The notes: generated from the sequence alone by a model not told the origin. A stretch of 64,000 nt of DNA from Mycobacterium syngnathidarum (GCF_001942625.1 NZ_MLCL01000086.1:62001-126000), one strand, 5' to 3'. Positions 41,322 through 50,414 are shown, numbered from the stretch's first letter. Numbers and translations are program-made.

Positions 41322-42617
41322 GTGAACAAAGACGACATGATCTTGATCAGCGTCGATGACCACATCATCGAGCCACCGGACATGTTCCGGAACCACCTGC
41401 CGGCCAAGTACCGCGACGAGGCGCCGCGCCTGGTGCACAACCCGGACGGCAGCGACACCTGGCAGTTCCGCGACACCGTGATCCCGAACGTGGCGCTCAA
41501 CGCTGTTGCAGGTCGCCCCAAAGAGGAGTACGGCCTGGAGCCACAGGGGCTCGATGAGATCCGAAAGGGCTGCTACGACCCCGATGAGCGGGTCAAGGAC
41601 ATGAACGCCGGCGGCGTGCTGGCGACCATGAACTTCCCGTCGTTCCCGGGGTTCGCCGCGCGCCTGTTCGCCACGGACGACGCGGAGTTCTCCCTGGCAC
41701 TGGTGCAGGCGTACAACGATTGGCATATCGACGAATGGTGCGGCTCCAACCCGGGACGCTTCATCCCGATGGCGCTACCGGCGATCTGGGACCCGCAGCT
41801 GTGCGCCGACGAAGTGCGGCGAGTGTCGAAGAAGGGCGTGCACTCGCTGACCTTCACCGAGAATCCGTCGACGCTGGGCTACCCGTCCTTCCACGACCTC
41901 GAGTACTGGAAGCCGTTGTGGGAGGCACTGGTCGACACCGACACCGTGATGAATGTGCACATCGGTTCGTCGGGCAAGCTGGCCATCACGGCCCCTGATG
42001 CCCCGATGGACGTGATGATCACGCTGCAGCCGATGAACATCGTGCAGGCCGCGGCAGACCTGTTGTGGTCGGCTCCGATCAAGGCCTATCCCGGGCTCAA
42101 GATCGCGCTGTCCGAAGGCGGCACCGGGTGGATTCCGTACTTCCTGGACCGGGTGGACCGCACCTATGAAATGCACTCGACCTGGACCCACCAGGACTTC
42201 GGCGGCAAGCTGCCCTCAGAGGTTTTCCGGGAGCACTTCATGACCTGCTTCATCTCGGACCCGATCGGGGTGAAGAACCGGCATGAGATCGGCGTGGACA
42301 ACATCTGCTGGGAGATGGACTACCCGCACAGCGACTCGATGTGGCCGGGTGCGCCCGAAGAGCTGTGGGCGGTGTTCGACACCTACGAGGTTCCTGACGA
42401 CGAGATCAACAAGATCACGCATGAGAACGCCATGCGGCTCTACCACTTCGATCCGTTCGCCCATGTGCCCAAGGACCAGGCGACCGTCGGCGCGCTGCGC
42501 AAGCAGGCCGAGGGGCACGACGTGTCGATCCGCGCGTTGAGCAATAAGGACAAGACGGGCACCAGCTTCGCCGACTTCCAGGCGAACGCCAAAGCGGTTG
42601 CCGGCGCGCGAGACTGA
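41322..42617 (+). CDS. Amidohydrolase-family protein (PF04909 type)
   Basis: 431 residues from GTG 41322, chosen because GGAGCGAGG sits 5 bp upstream; an ATG at 41304 is possible. MILISVDDHIIEPPDMF is the first metal strand, VMNVHIGSSG the second, and CWEMDYPHSDSMWPG the last, with the conserved Asp. It is a paralogue of the protein at 21621 and like 2-amino-3-carboxymuconate-semialdehyde decarboxylase in fold. As first gene of an operon with ACAD, SDR, CoA-transferase and thiolase, it probably works on the acid or CoA ester before or between beta-oxidation steps. Confidence 0.88.
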   Translation: MNKDDMILISVDDHIIEPPDMFRNHLPAKYRDEAPRLVHNPDGSDTWQFRDTVIPNVALNAVAGRPKEEYGLEPQGLDEIRKGCYDPDERVKDMNAGGVLATMNFPSFPGFAARLFATDDAEFSLALVQAYNDWHIDEWCGSNPGRFIPMALPAIWDPQLCADEVRRVSKKGVHSLTFTENPSTLGYPSFHDLEYWKPLWEALVDTDTVMNVHIGSSGKLAITAPDAPMDVMITLQPMNIVQAAADLLWSAPIKAYPGLKIALSEGGTGWIPYFLDRVDRTYEMHSTWTHQDFGGKLPSEVFREHFMTCFISDPIGVKNRHEIGVDNICWEMDYPHSDSMWPGAPEELWAVFDTYEVPDDEINKITHENAMRLYHFDPFAHVPKDQATVGALRKQAEGHDVSIRALSNKDKTGTSFADFQANAKAVAGARD

Positions 42618-42658
42618 ACGCCGAGGCTTCTCGGCCGAGAAATTAGGAGAGCACCAGA

Positions 42659-43849
42659 GTGTCGGGCGGTATGAACTTCGAGCTGACCGAGGACCAGCAA
42701 CTGATCCGCAAATCCGTTGCGGAGCTGGCGGGCAAGTTCGACGATCACTATTGGATGACCAAGGATCAGGCCCACGAATTCCCGCAGGAGTTCTACGACG
42801 CCATCGCCGGAGGCGGGTGGCTCGGTATGACCATCCCGGAGGAGTACGGCGGGCACGGCCTGGGCATCACCGAGGCCACCATCCTGGCCGAGGAGGTGGC
42901 CCGGTCCGGCGGGGCGATGAACGCCGCCAGCGCGATCCACATGTCGATCTTCGGGATGCAGCCAGTGGTGGTGTTCGGTTCCGAGGAGATGAAGAAGGCG
43001 ACGCTCCCGCGGATCGTCGACGGCGATCTGCACGTGTGCTTCGGCGTCACCGAACCCGGTGCAGGACTGGATACTTCGCGTATCAGCACCTTCGCCAAGA
43101 AGGACGGCGACAGCTATGTGGTCAACGGCCGCAAGGTGTGGATCTCCAAGGCGCTTGAGTCCGAGAAGATCCTGCTGCTCACCCGCACCGAGTCCCGCGA
43201 GGATGTGGAGAAACGCGGTGGGAAGCCGACCGACGGGTTGTCGCTGTTCCTGACCGACCTCGACCGCGAGCACGTCGAGATTCGACCCATCAACAAGATG
43301 GGCCGAAACGCGGTGAGCTCCAACGAGCTGTTCATCGACGACCTGCGGGTGCCTGCCGAACACCTGATCGGCGAGGAGGGCAAGGGGTTCAAGTACATCC
43401 TCCACGGCCTCAACCCGGAGCGGATGCTCATCGCCGCCGAAGCTCTCGGCATCGGCCGCGTGGCGCTCGACCGAGCGGTGAAGTATGCCAACGAGCGGGT
43501 GGTTTTCGACCGGCCGATCGGTCAGAACCAGGGCATCGCGTTCCCGCTGGCGGATTCGCTGGCCCGTCTCGATGCCGCCGAGTTGATCCTGCGTAAGGCC
43601 ACCTGGCTTTACGACAACGGCAAGGCGTGCGGGCGGGAAGCCAACATGGCCAAGTACCTGTGCGCCGACGCCGGGTTCGGCGCCGCCGATCGTGCACTGC
43701 AGACCCACGGCGGGATGGGCTACTCCGAGGAATACAACATCTCCCGGTTCTTCCGGGAGTCCCGACTGATGAAGATCGCACCGGTGAGCCAGGAGATGAT
43801 CCTGAACTTCCTGAGTGCCAACGTTCTCGGCCTGCCCAAGAGTTACTGA
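42659..43849 (+). CDS. Acyl-CoA dehydrogenase (IVD/LCAD-type active site)
   Basis: 396 residues from GTG 42659 (AGGAGA 8 bp upstream). HVCFGVTEPGAGLDTSRI is the substrate loop. The C-terminal tail reads MKIAPVSQEMILNFL, without the EGT glutamate, but HGLNPERMLIAAEALGIG places a Glu at the isovaleryl-CoA/long-chain ACAD base position in helix G. It should therefore be a catalytically complete homotetramer acting on a branched or cyclic acyl-CoA. It follows the amidohydrolase and precedes the SDR in one operon. Confidence 0.91.
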   Translation: MSGGMNFELTEDQQLIRKSVAELAGKFDDHYWMTKDQAHEFPQEFYDAIAGGGWLGMTIPEEYGGHGLGITEATILAEEVARSGGAMNAASAIHMSIFGMQPVVVFGSEEMKKATLPRIVDGDLHVCFGVTEPGAGLDTSRISTFAKKDGDSYVVNGRKVWISKALESEKILLLTRTESREDVEKRGGKPTDGLSLFLTDLDREHVEIRPINKMGRNAVSSNELFIDDLRVPAEHLIGEEGKGFKYILHGLNPERMLIAAEALGIGRVALDRAVKYANERVVFDRPIGQNQGIAFPLADSLARLDAAELILRKATWLYDNGKACGREANMAKYLCADAGFGAADRALQTHGGMGYSEEYNISRFFRESRLMKIAPVSQEMILNFLSANVLGLPKSY

Positions 43850-43865
43850 GGAGACAGCGACACCA

Positions 43866-44624
43866 ATGAAGACCTATTTCGACCTGACCGGGCGTTCGGC
43901 GCTGGTGACCGGAGCCGGTGCCGGCATCGGTGCTGCGGTTTCCGAGGCCCTGGCCGCGGCCGGTGCTTCCGTGCTCGTCACCGACATGAGCGGTGACGCC
44001 GCGGCCGCGGTCGCCGAGCGGATCAATACCGCGGGCGGCAAGGCGGACAGTGCTGCGCTGGATGTCAGCGACCGCGACGCCGCCGTGGCCGCCGCCGCGC
44101 AGGCGGCTGCACTCGGTGAGGGCAAGCTGCACATCGTGGTCAACAACGCGGGCGTCACCTCGCCGGCGATGTTTCCCAAGCTGACCGACGAGACGTTCCG
44201 CCTCACCTTCGACATCCACGTCATGGGGACCTTTCACGTCACGCAATCCGCACTGCCGCACATGCCCACCGACGGCACCGCACGCGTCATCAACGTCACC
44301 TCGGCGGCGGGCATCACCGGCACCCTCGGCCAGGTGAACTACTCGGCGGCCAAGGCCGGCCTGATCGGGTTCACCAAATCGCTGGCCCGCGAGCTGGCGC
44401 CCAAGAACATCATGGTCAACGCGCTGGCTCCGCTGGCGGCCACGCCCATGACCGAAACCATCCGGACCAATGAGAAGTTCGCGGCCAACATGATGAACCG
44501 CATCCCGCTCAAGCGCTGGGCCGAGGCCGACGAGGTTGCGGGCGCATTCGTCTTCATGGCCTCGGATGCCGCGTCGTACATCACCGGGCAGGTGCTGCCG
44601 GTCGATGGCGGCATGGTTATGTGA
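43866..44624 (+). CDS. Short-chain dehydrogenase/reductase (FabG-like)
   Basis: 252 residues from ATG 43866. ALVTGAGAGIGAAVSEALA is the cofactor loop, VNNAGVTSP the NNAG element and VNYSAAKAGLIGFT the catalytic segment; ASYITGQVLPVDGGMVM ends the protein. It probably oxidises the 3-hydroxyacyl-CoA (or its ring equivalent) made in the steps encoded by the flanking genes. Lies 16 bp after the ACAD stop. Confidence 0.91.
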   Translation: MKTYFDLTGRSALVTGAGAGIGAAVSEALAAAGASVLVTDMSGDAAAAVAERINTAGGKADSAALDVSDRDAAVAAAAQAAALGEGKLHIVVNNAGVTSPAMFPKLTDETFRLTFDIHVMGTFHVTQSALPHMPTDGTARVINVTSAAGITGTLGQVNYSAAKAGLIGFTKSLARELAPKNIMVNALAPLAATPMTETIRTNEKFAANMMNRIPLKRWAEADEVAGAFVFMASDAASYITGQVLPVDGGMVM

Positions 44625-44628
44625 CCCT

Positions 44629-45882
44629 GTGAGCGAGTTTACGAGCGAGCCATCAGGCCCAGCGGCCGATTCCGTTTTGCCGCTGGCCGGAATCACCGTC
44701 ATCGCCATGGAGCAGGCGGTGTCCGCGCCGATGTGCACGCGGGTGCTGGCCGATTTCGGTGCCCGGGTGATCAAGATCGAGAATCCCAAGGGGGGCGACT
44801 TCGCCCGTGACTATGACACCGTGGTCAACGGGATGGCCGCCCACTTCGTGTGGGCGAACCGGGGCAAAGAGTCGATCACCCTCAACCTGAAGTCGTCCGA
44901 AGGCATGGAGGTGCTGCACCAGTTGCTCGACGGGGCCGACGCGTTCGTGTCCAACTTGGCCCCCGGTGCCACCGCGCGCCTCGGCTTGTCGCCGGCCGAG
45001 TTGAATGTGCGTCACCCGCAGGTCATTCCGCTGGAGATCGACGGCTACGGCCCGGGCGGCCCGTTGTCGGAGAAGCGGGCCTACGACCTGCTGGTGCAGG
45101 CGGAGTCGGGTTCGTGTGCAGCCACAGGGTATGCCGGGATGCCCGCGAAACCCGGTGCCGCGGTGGCCGATATCACCACCGGGCTGTACTCGGCGCTGTC
45201 GATCATGGCGTTGCTGCTCGGGCGGGCCCGAGCCGGAGACACCGGTGCGGCTGCCTCGGTGGCGGTCAGTTTGTTCGACACCATGACCGACATCATGGGG
45301 TACCAGCTGACCTACACCCAGCATTCCGGGATCGACCAGGTTCCGCTGGGGATGAGCTCACCTGCGGTTGCTCCTTACGGGGCGTTCGACACCCGCGACG
45401 GGCAGACCGTGGTGCTGGGCACCACCAACGACCGTGAATGGCAGCGGCTGGCCCGCGAGATCATCGAGCGTCCGGATCTGGCCGACGACCCTCGGTTCGC
45501 CACCAACTCGGATCGCTGCGCACATCGCGACGAACTCAACAAGGCCATCGAATCCTGGTGTTCTGAAAACGATCTCGACCACATCCAGGCGACGGCGGAC
45601 AAGGCCGGGATCGGTAATTCGCGGTACAACCTGCCCAGCGAGGTCATCGAGCATCCGCACCTGAAGGCCCGCGACCGCTGGCGTCAGGTGGCCACCCCGA
45701 ACGGTGAGATCGCGGCCCTGCTGCCACCGCCGGTGATCGCCGGGCTGGAATTGGGGATGGGGGCGGTACCGGGACTCGGTGAGCACACCGATGCCGTCCT
45801 GGGCGGGATCGGCCTGAGTGCCGAGGACATCGCAGCCCTGCGAGAGCAGGGTGCTGTCGGCCCCGCCTACTCGAAGTCCTGA
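44629..45882 (+). CDS. Family III CoA-transferase (CaiB/BaiF) with altered catalytic site
   Basis: 417 residues from GTG 44629. LAGITVIAMEQAVSAPMCTRVLADFGARV and IKIENPKGGDFARDYD are the N-terminal CoA-binding marks. In the segment that carries the catalytic Asp (normally xVDVSLxD), this protein reads SVAVSLFDTM, with A212 at the Asp position. Without that residue the aspartyl-anhydride mechanism is not possible, so it may be a racemase-like or non-catalytic partner, or use another residue. It sits between an SDR and a thiolase and 4 bp after the SDR stop. Confidence 0.88.
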   Translation: MSEFTSEPSGPAADSVLPLAGITVIAMEQAVSAPMCTRVLADFGARVIKIENPKGGDFARDYDTVVNGMAAHFVWANRGKESITLNLKSSEGMEVLHQLLDGADAFVSNLAPGATARLGLSPAELNVRHPQVIPLEIDGYGPGGPLSEKRAYDLLVQAESGSCAATGYAGMPAKPGAAVADITTGLYSALSIMALLLGRARAGDTGAAASVAVSLFDTMTDIMGYQLTYTQHSGIDQVPLGMSSPAVAPYGAFDTRDGQTVVLGTTNDREWQRLAREIIERPDLADDPRFATNSDRCAHRDELNKAIESWCSENDLDHIQATADKAGIGNSRYNLPSEVIEHPHLKARDRWRQVATPNGEIAALLPPPVIAGLELGMGAVPGLGEHTDAVLGGIGLSAEDIAALREQGAVGPAYSKS

Positions 45883-45903
45883 ACAACAGAAGCGGAGATT
45901 CCC

Positions 45904-47061
45904 ATGCGTGAAACCGTCATCGTCGAGGCCGTCCGCACCCCGGTCGGCAAGCGCAACGGCGGCCTGGCCGGATTCCATGCCGCCGACCTGTCGGCGCTGG
46001 TGCTCAATGCGCTGGTGGAGCGGGCGGGTATCAGCCCGGACATCATCGACGACGTGGTCTGGGGCTGTGTCTCGCAGGTAGGCGATCAGTCCAGCAACAT
46101 CGGTCGTTACTCGGTGCTGGCCGCCGGCTGGCCCGAACACATCCCGGGCACGACGGTCAACCGAGCCTGCGGATCAAGCCAGCAGGCACTGGATTTCGCC
46201 GTCCAGGCCGTCATGTCGGGTCAGCAGGACGTGGTGGTCGCGGGCGGTGTGGAGGTGATGAGCCGGGTGCCGCTGGGTGCGGCCCGGGCCACCGGTACTC
46301 CGTACGGGCCAAAGGTGTTCCAGCGGTACAAGGATTTCGGGTTCAACCAGGGCATCTCGGCCGAGATGATCGCGCAGAAGTGGGGCTTCAGCCGGACCCG
46401 GCTGGACGAGTATTCCGTCGCCTCCCACGAGCGGGCTGCGGCGGCCCAGGACAGCGGTGCCTTTGAGCACCAGATGATCACGGTGTTTCCCGACCCGGCC
46501 GACCAGGTGGACCCGGTGGTCGCCGATGAAGGTGTGCGGCGGGGCACCACTGTGGAGAAGCTGGCCGGTCTCAAACCAGCGTTTGCCGAGGACGGTGTGA
46601 TCCACGCAGGTAACTCCTCGCAGATCTCCGACGGTGCCGCAGCGCTGCTGGTCATGACCGCGGAAGCGGCTGTGGCCATGGGTCTTTCGCCTATCGCGCG
46701 TTACCGCGCGGGTGCGGTGACGGGAGCCGATCCGGTGCTGATGCTCACCGGGCCGATCCCTGCCACCGAGAAGGTGCTTCACAAAGCCGGCGTGCGTCTG
46801 GACGAGGTCGGCGTGTTCGAGGTGAATGAGGCCTTCGCGCCGGTGCCGCTGGCCTGGCTGGCTGAGACCGGTGCCGACGAAGCCAAGCTGAACCCGCTCG
46901 GCGGTGCCATCGCACTGGGCCACCCGCTCGGGGCATCGGGTGCGGTGCTGATGACCAGAATGATCAATCACATGCGCGACAACGGGATTCGTTACGGCCT
47001 GCAGACCATGTGTGAGGGTGGCGGTACTGCCAACGCCACGCTGGTCGAGCTGATCGACTGA
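45904..47061 (+). CDS. Acetyl-CoA C-acyltransferase (thiolase)
   Basis: 385 residues. The nucleophile is in TTVNRACGSSQQALDF, with NEAFAPVPLAW, GGAIALGHPLGASGAVL and the C-terminal cysteine in MCEGGGTANAT. All four thiolase elements are intact. It differs clearly from the thiolase at 4143. It would release acetyl- or propionyl-CoA from the ketoacyl-CoA produced by the operon's ACAD, crotonase-type and SDR steps; note there is no hydratase in this operon, so hydration is supplied from elsewhere. Confidence 0.93.
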   Translation: MRETVIVEAVRTPVGKRNGGLAGFHAADLSALVLNALVERAGISPDIIDDVVWGCVSQVGDQSSNIGRYSVLAAGWPEHIPGTTVNRACGSSQQALDFAVQAVMSGQQDVVVAGGVEVMSRVPLGAARATGTPYGPKVFQRYKDFGFNQGISAEMIAQKWGFSRTRLDEYSVASHERAAAAQDSGAFEHQMITVFPDPADQVDPVVADEGVRRGTTVEKLAGLKPAFAEDGVIHAGNSSQISDGAAALLVMTAEAAVAMGLSPIARYRAGAVTGADPVLMLTGPIPATEKVLHKAGVRLDEVGVFEVNEAFAPVPLAWLAETGADEAKLNPLGGAIALGHPLGASGAVLMTRMINHMRDNGIRYGLQTMCEGGGTANATLVELID

Positions 47062-47076
47062 CGCTAGGGAGAAGTA

Positions 47077-48225
47077 GTGCAACGCAATCTGTTCACCGAG
47101 GACCACGAGGCATTCCGCGCACTCGCACGTGATTTCATCGAAAAAGAGGTCGTGCCGGCCTATCCCGAGTGGGAGAAGGGCGGGCGCATGCCCCGCGACG
47201 TGTTCAAGCAGATGGGTGAACTCGGCATGCTCGGCATGGCGATCCCCGAGGAGTACGGCGGCGCGGGCATCGACGACTACCGCTACAACGTGGTGCTGCA
47301 GGAGGAGGCCGCCCGGGCCCTCGTCACGTTGTCGACCGTGCGCACGCAGCTCGAGGTGATCCTGCCGTATTTCCTGCATTACGCGAACGAAGAGCAACGG
47401 CAGCGGTGGTTCCCCGGGTTGGCCGCGGGCACGCTGCTGACCGCGGTGGCCATGACCGAGCCCGGGACCGGGTCGGACCTGGCAGGCATGCGCACCACCG
47501 CGGTGCGGGACGGTGACGAGTACGTTCTCAACGGTGCCAAGACGTTCATCACCGGTGGCATCCAGGCCGATCTGGTGGTCGTCGTGGCGCGGACCTCCAC
47601 CGACCCGGACAACCGGCGCAAGGGACTGACGCTACTCGTCGTCGAAGACGGGATGGCGGGCTTCGAGCGCGGCCGCGAGCTGGAGAAGATGGGCTGCAAG
47701 GTGCAGGACACCGCGGAGCTGTCGTTCACCGACGTCCGGGTGCCCGTGGCCAACGTGCTGGGGGAGGAGGGAGAGGCGTTCAGCTACCTCGGCCACAACC
47801 TGGCCCAGGAGCGGCTCACCGTGGCCGTGGGCTCGGTGGCCCAAGCCCGCTCGGCGATCGCGGCGGCCATCGACTACACCAAAGATCGCAAAGCCTTCGG
47901 TCAGCCAGTGGCCTCGTTTCAGAACACCAAGTTCGAACTGGCCGCGTGCTCGACCGAGGTCGAAGCGGCGCAGTCGATGCTCGACCGCGCGGTGGCCCTG
48001 CACGTCGACGGCGAGCTGTCGGGCGCCGATGCGGCGCGGGTGAAACTGTTCTCCACGGAGATGCAGGCGCGGGTGATCGATCGTTGCCTGCAGCTCTTCG
48101 GCGGGTACGGCTACATGATGGAGTACCCCATCGCACGGCTCTACACCGATGCCCGGGTGGCCCGGATCTACGCGGGCACCAGCGAGGTCATGAAGGTGAT
48201 CATCGCCAAGTCCCTCGGGCTCTGA
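47077..48225 (+). CDS. Acyl-CoA dehydrogenase (LCAD-type active site)
   Basis: 382 residues from GTG 47077. LLTAVAMTEPGTGSDLAGMRT is the substrate loop. The C-terminal tail is RIYAGTSEVMKVIIAKSLGL, where the catalytic Glu is Ala, but NLAQERLTVAVGSVA carries a Glu at the long-chain/isovaleryl ACAD base position. It is thus probably active. It is the last gene of the plus-strand operon; a GC hairpin follows. Two ACADs in one operon suggest two dehydrogenation rounds or two substrates. Confidence 0.92.
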   Translation: MQRNLFTEDHEAFRALARDFIEKEVVPAYPEWEKGGRMPRDVFKQMGELGMLGMAIPEEYGGAGIDDYRYNVVLQEEAARALVTLSTVRTQLEVILPYFLHYANEEQRQRWFPGLAAGTLLTAVAMTEPGTGSDLAGMRTTAVRDGDEYVLNGAKTFITGGIQADLVVVVARTSTDPDNRRKGLTLLVVEDGMAGFERGRELEKMGCKVQDTAELSFTDVRVPVANVLGEEGEAFSYLGHNLAQERLTVAVGSVAQARSAIAAAIDYTKDRKAFGQPVASFQNTKFELAACSTEVEAAQSMLDRAVALHVDGELSGADAARVKLFSTEMQARVIDRCLQLFGGYGYMMEYPIARLYTDARVARIYAGTSEVMKVIIAKSLGL

Positions 48226-48234
48226 CCGGGCCTG

Positions 48235-48259
48235 TCCGGCGGTTGTGACAGCCGCCGGA
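48235..48259 (+). terminator. GC-rich hairpin after the ACAD operon
   Basis: TCCGGCGG (48235-48242) pairs perfectly with CCGCCGGA (48252-48259) around a 9-nt loop, 9 bp after the ACAD stop. AAACTT follows. A plausible intrinsic terminator of the mycobacterial, U-poor kind. Confidence 0.6.
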
Positions 48260-48279
48260 AACTTCTTTCGCTGAGACGC

Positions 48280-48308
48280 TTGTCACAGCGGTCAAACCAA
48301 CCTACTGT
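48280..48308 (+). promoter_or_regulatory. Probable promoter of the TetR gene at 48342
   Basis: TTGTCA (48280-48285), 17-bp spacer, TACTGT (48303-48308). The -10 falls between the arms of the inverted repeat 48295-48326. Confidence 0.55.
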
Positions 48309-48326
48309 GTGTTCACTAGGTTGGTT
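48295..48326. promoter_or_regulatory. Inverted repeat, likely TetR operator
   Basis: AACCAACCTA (48295-48304) and TAGGTTGGTT (48317-48326) are perfect 10-bp arms with a 12-bp spacer that overlaps the -10 element. It is upstream of the TetR gene start at 48342, consistent with autoregulation. Confidence 0.75.
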
Positions 48327-48341
48327 CGACGAAGGAGTCCG

Positions 48342-48995
48342 GTGGCTTCGGTGGTAGGGGCAGAGGCGTCTTCTGGGGGCGCAAGGCCCTATGAGTCGCT
48401 CCTGGCCAAAGGGGAAGACCGCAGGCAGCGGATACTTTCCGTGGCTGAGAAGCTGCTGGCGCGCAACGGTTGGCGCAACACCTCGCTGGCCCAGATCGCC
48501 AGGGAAGCCGGTGTCACGCCGGCCGGGCTGCTGCACCACTTCGAGTCCAAGGAGCAACTGCTCAACGCGGTGCTCGACATCCGCGACCACGACGACGACA
48601 CCCATGCCGACCGGTCCGGAGACTTGGCCCACGAGATCAAGCGAGTGGCCGACCGGTTCGTCCGGGCGCCCGAGCTGGTCGGCACCTTCACCGTGCTGCT
48701 GGTAGAGAACATCCAGCCCGACGCGCCACTGCACGATCGTTTGCTCAAACGGCAGCAAGCTGCACGCGACATCGTCACCGACATCATCACTCGCGGTCAG
48801 CTCGAGGGCCGCTACCGCTCCGACTTCGACGCGGCCACCAAGGCCGTGGAAATCCTGGCATTCATCAATGGAATGGAGACCTCATGGCTACTCGATCCCT
48901 CACTCCCGTTGACGGACGTGTTCAAGAGCTACGCCGAAATGCTGGGACGGGAGATCGAGCAGCCGGGCGGCCGCAACGGGGCGGCCGGTCAGTGA
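48342..48995 (+). CDS. TetR/AcrR-family transcriptional regulator
   Basis: 217 residues from GTG 48342, preceded by GAAGGAG; a GTG at 48309 would lie within the operator. The helix-turn-helix spans QRILSVAEKLLARNGWRNTS to LLHHFESKEQLLNAVLDIRD. The C-terminal domain has LAFINGMETSWLLDPSLPL, as in ligand-binding TetR proteins of the AcrR group. It overlaps or abuts the small gene that follows and is preceded by a strong 10-bp-arm inverted repeat, so self-repression is likely. Targets beyond itself unknown. Confidence 0.92.
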   Translation: MASVVGAEASSGGARPYESLLAKGEDRRQRILSVAEKLLARNGWRNTSLAQIAREAGVTPAGLLHHFESKEQLLNAVLDIRDHDDDTHADRSGDLAHEIKRVADRFVRAPELVGTFTVLLVENIQPDAPLHDRLLKRQQAARDIVTDIITRGQLEGRYRSDFDAATKAVEILAFINGMETSWLLDPSLPLTDVFKSYAEMLGREIEQPGGRNGAAGQ

Positions 48996-49009
48996 GATTG
49001 GAGGACGAC

Positions 49010-49513
49010 ATGCGGTATCGGCTTGATGTGGTCGCCCCCTGTGTGGTCGACGCGGTCCGGTTCGCCGGCGGCTGGTTGGTCGACCGGGTGATGGCCGGAT
49101 GGGATGTCACGGTGCTGATCGGTGCCGACGAGGATGTCCGTCCACTGGCGATTCTCGGGGTGGAGACCATGCCCCTGGAGTCGGTGCTCGCATCGTGGGA
49201 GGACCGCCCGCATCCGCAGACCGTCGCGGTGGCCGCGGATCTGTTCAACGCCGACGAACGCGTGCGTCGCGGTGTCCTGGGTGCGTTGGAGCAGGGCCGC
49301 ACCGAGGTGACATTGTGGGGTGACGAGTGTCCGGCGAACCTGAGCGTGGATCCGGTACGTCACGAACTGTCCGCTGCCGCACGTGCTTTCAAGGCACAGG
49401 CACTGGCTGCGGTCAACGATCCCGAAGCCAAGGTGGTCGGAAGTTCCGAGGCATTCCGCTGCGGCACGATGATCAGCCGTTCGGTGCCCGCGGATCTGAT
49501 CCCGGCCAGCTGA
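49010..49513 (+). CDS. Conserved-looking protein of unknown function
   Basis: 167 residues from ATG 49010 (GGAGG 5 bp upstream); an in-frame GTG at 48992 would overlap the TetR stop. The sequence has RLDVVAPCVVDAVRFAGGWLVDRVMAGWDVTVLIG, then an alternating helix/strand pattern and SEAFRCGTMISRSVPADLIPA. I do not recognise the family. It is probably soluble and small; coupling to the TetR gene suggests it is co-regulated. Its stop precedes the hairpin repeat at 49517 by 4 bp. Confidence 0.78.
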   Translation: MRYRLDVVAPCVVDAVRFAGGWLVDRVMAGWDVTVLIGADEDVRPLAILGVETMPLESVLASWEDRPHPQTVAVAADLFNADERVRRGVLGALEQGRTEVTLWGDECPANLSVDPVRHELSAAARAFKAQALAAVNDPEAKVVGSSEAFRCGTMISRSVPADLIPAS

Positions 49514-49516
49514 ACT

Positions 49517-49576
49517 CTGCCGAGCGTGCACACAGATCGCGATTTCACGCGATTTCGCGATCTGAGCGCACGGTCG
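49517..49576. repeat. 60-bp hairpin repeat, copy 1
   Basis: Identical over all 60 bp to 50501-50560 and in the same orientation. Internally it is a dyad: 49521-49542 pairs with 49555-49576 at 19 of 22 positions around a 12-nt loop; the core arms AGATCGCGA/TCGCGATCT are perfect. It contains the stop codon (49545-49547) of the minus-strand nuclease-like gene. Confidence 0.95.
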
Positions 49577-50414
49577 CCGTCCACGCCCTCGACAGCCGCT
49601 GGAGCACTTCGCCGGTGTTGTGCCGCTTGGCGACTCTGACTCGCGTCCAACCGAGTTCGTCGAGATCCTCTGTGCGAATAATGTCGTGTGCGAACTGCTG
49701 CGGGTCTCTGCGGTGGTGGTCGCCGTCGTACTCAACGGCCAGCTTGCGCTCCTCCCAACCCATGTCCAGGCGGTACCTGCGACGACCGTCGACGCTCGTG
49801 ACAGGTATCTGAGTGGTCGGGCGCGGGTATCCGGCGCGGATGATCAACAGCCGCAACCACGTTTCCTTCGGCGACTCTGAGCCGGGATCGTAAAGATCGA
49901 GCGCGGTCGACAATTGGCGCACCCCCCGTGCGCCTCGATGGTTCTCCGCCACTCGAAGTACATCGTCAACACGGAACCCCGACGCATGTCCCAGGGCGTC
50001 GAGTCGGGCAACGGCGTCGATGAGGTGCCCGCGACGGCCTAGGTCAAAAGCGGTCCGTCCAACGGTGGTGAGCGGAAGCCCGCGATGATCGGTGACCTCA
50101 TCGGAGGCGAGGGTCATTTTCAGGGTGGCGATGCCGTTGGGGGGCCTACGGCTCGGCCAGACCAGTTCGATCGGGAGCGTGTCTTCGATGTACTCCGCGC
50201 CATGCAGGGCCGATGCGGTGAGCCCCGCGAGAACCCCGGCTCGACGTGACCACAACCATGCGGCGGCGGCACGGTGAGGAATCGTCAGTTCTGCCGAACG
50301 CAGTGTGTAGACATCGGGAAAAACCGCGGCGAAGGGACCACGACGACTGCGCAGCTGATGTTTGGCGATCAGCCCAGCCTTGATGGCCTCGCTGCCGACG
50401 AACGGTGTGTCCAT
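49545..50414 (-). CDS. DUF559-type (Vsr-like) endonuclease-domain protein
   Basis: 289 residues from ATG 50414; an upstream start at 50492 is possible. The N-terminal two-thirds resemble the AbiEi-type winged-helix/antitoxin-like domain (AIKAGLIAKHQLRSRRGPFA; LTASALHGAEYIEDTLPIEL). The C-terminus is a DUF559/Vsr-like PD-(D/E)xK fold: YRLDMGWEERKLAVEYDGDHH and LDELGWTRVRVAKRHN. Such genes are dispersed in mycobacteria. It is bracketed by two perfect 60-bp hairpin repeats, one of which encodes its last residues. This suggests a mobile or duplicated gene-plus-repeat unit. It is unrelated to the catabolic genes around it. Confidence 0.88.
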   Translation of the reverse strand: MDTPFVGSEAIKAGLIAKHQLRSRRGPFAAVFPDVYTLRSAELTIPHRAAAAWLWSRRAGVLAGLTASALHGAEYIEDTLPIELVWPSRRPPNGIATLKMTLASDEVTDHRGLPLTTVGRTAFDLGRRGHLIDAVARLDALGHASGFRVDDVLRVAENHRGARGVRQLSTALDLYDPGSESPKETWLRLLIIRAGYPRPTTQIPVTSVDGRRRYRLDMGWEERKLAVEYDGDHHRRDPQQFAHDIIRTEDLDELGWTRVRVAKRHNTGEVLQRLSRAWTATVRSDREIA

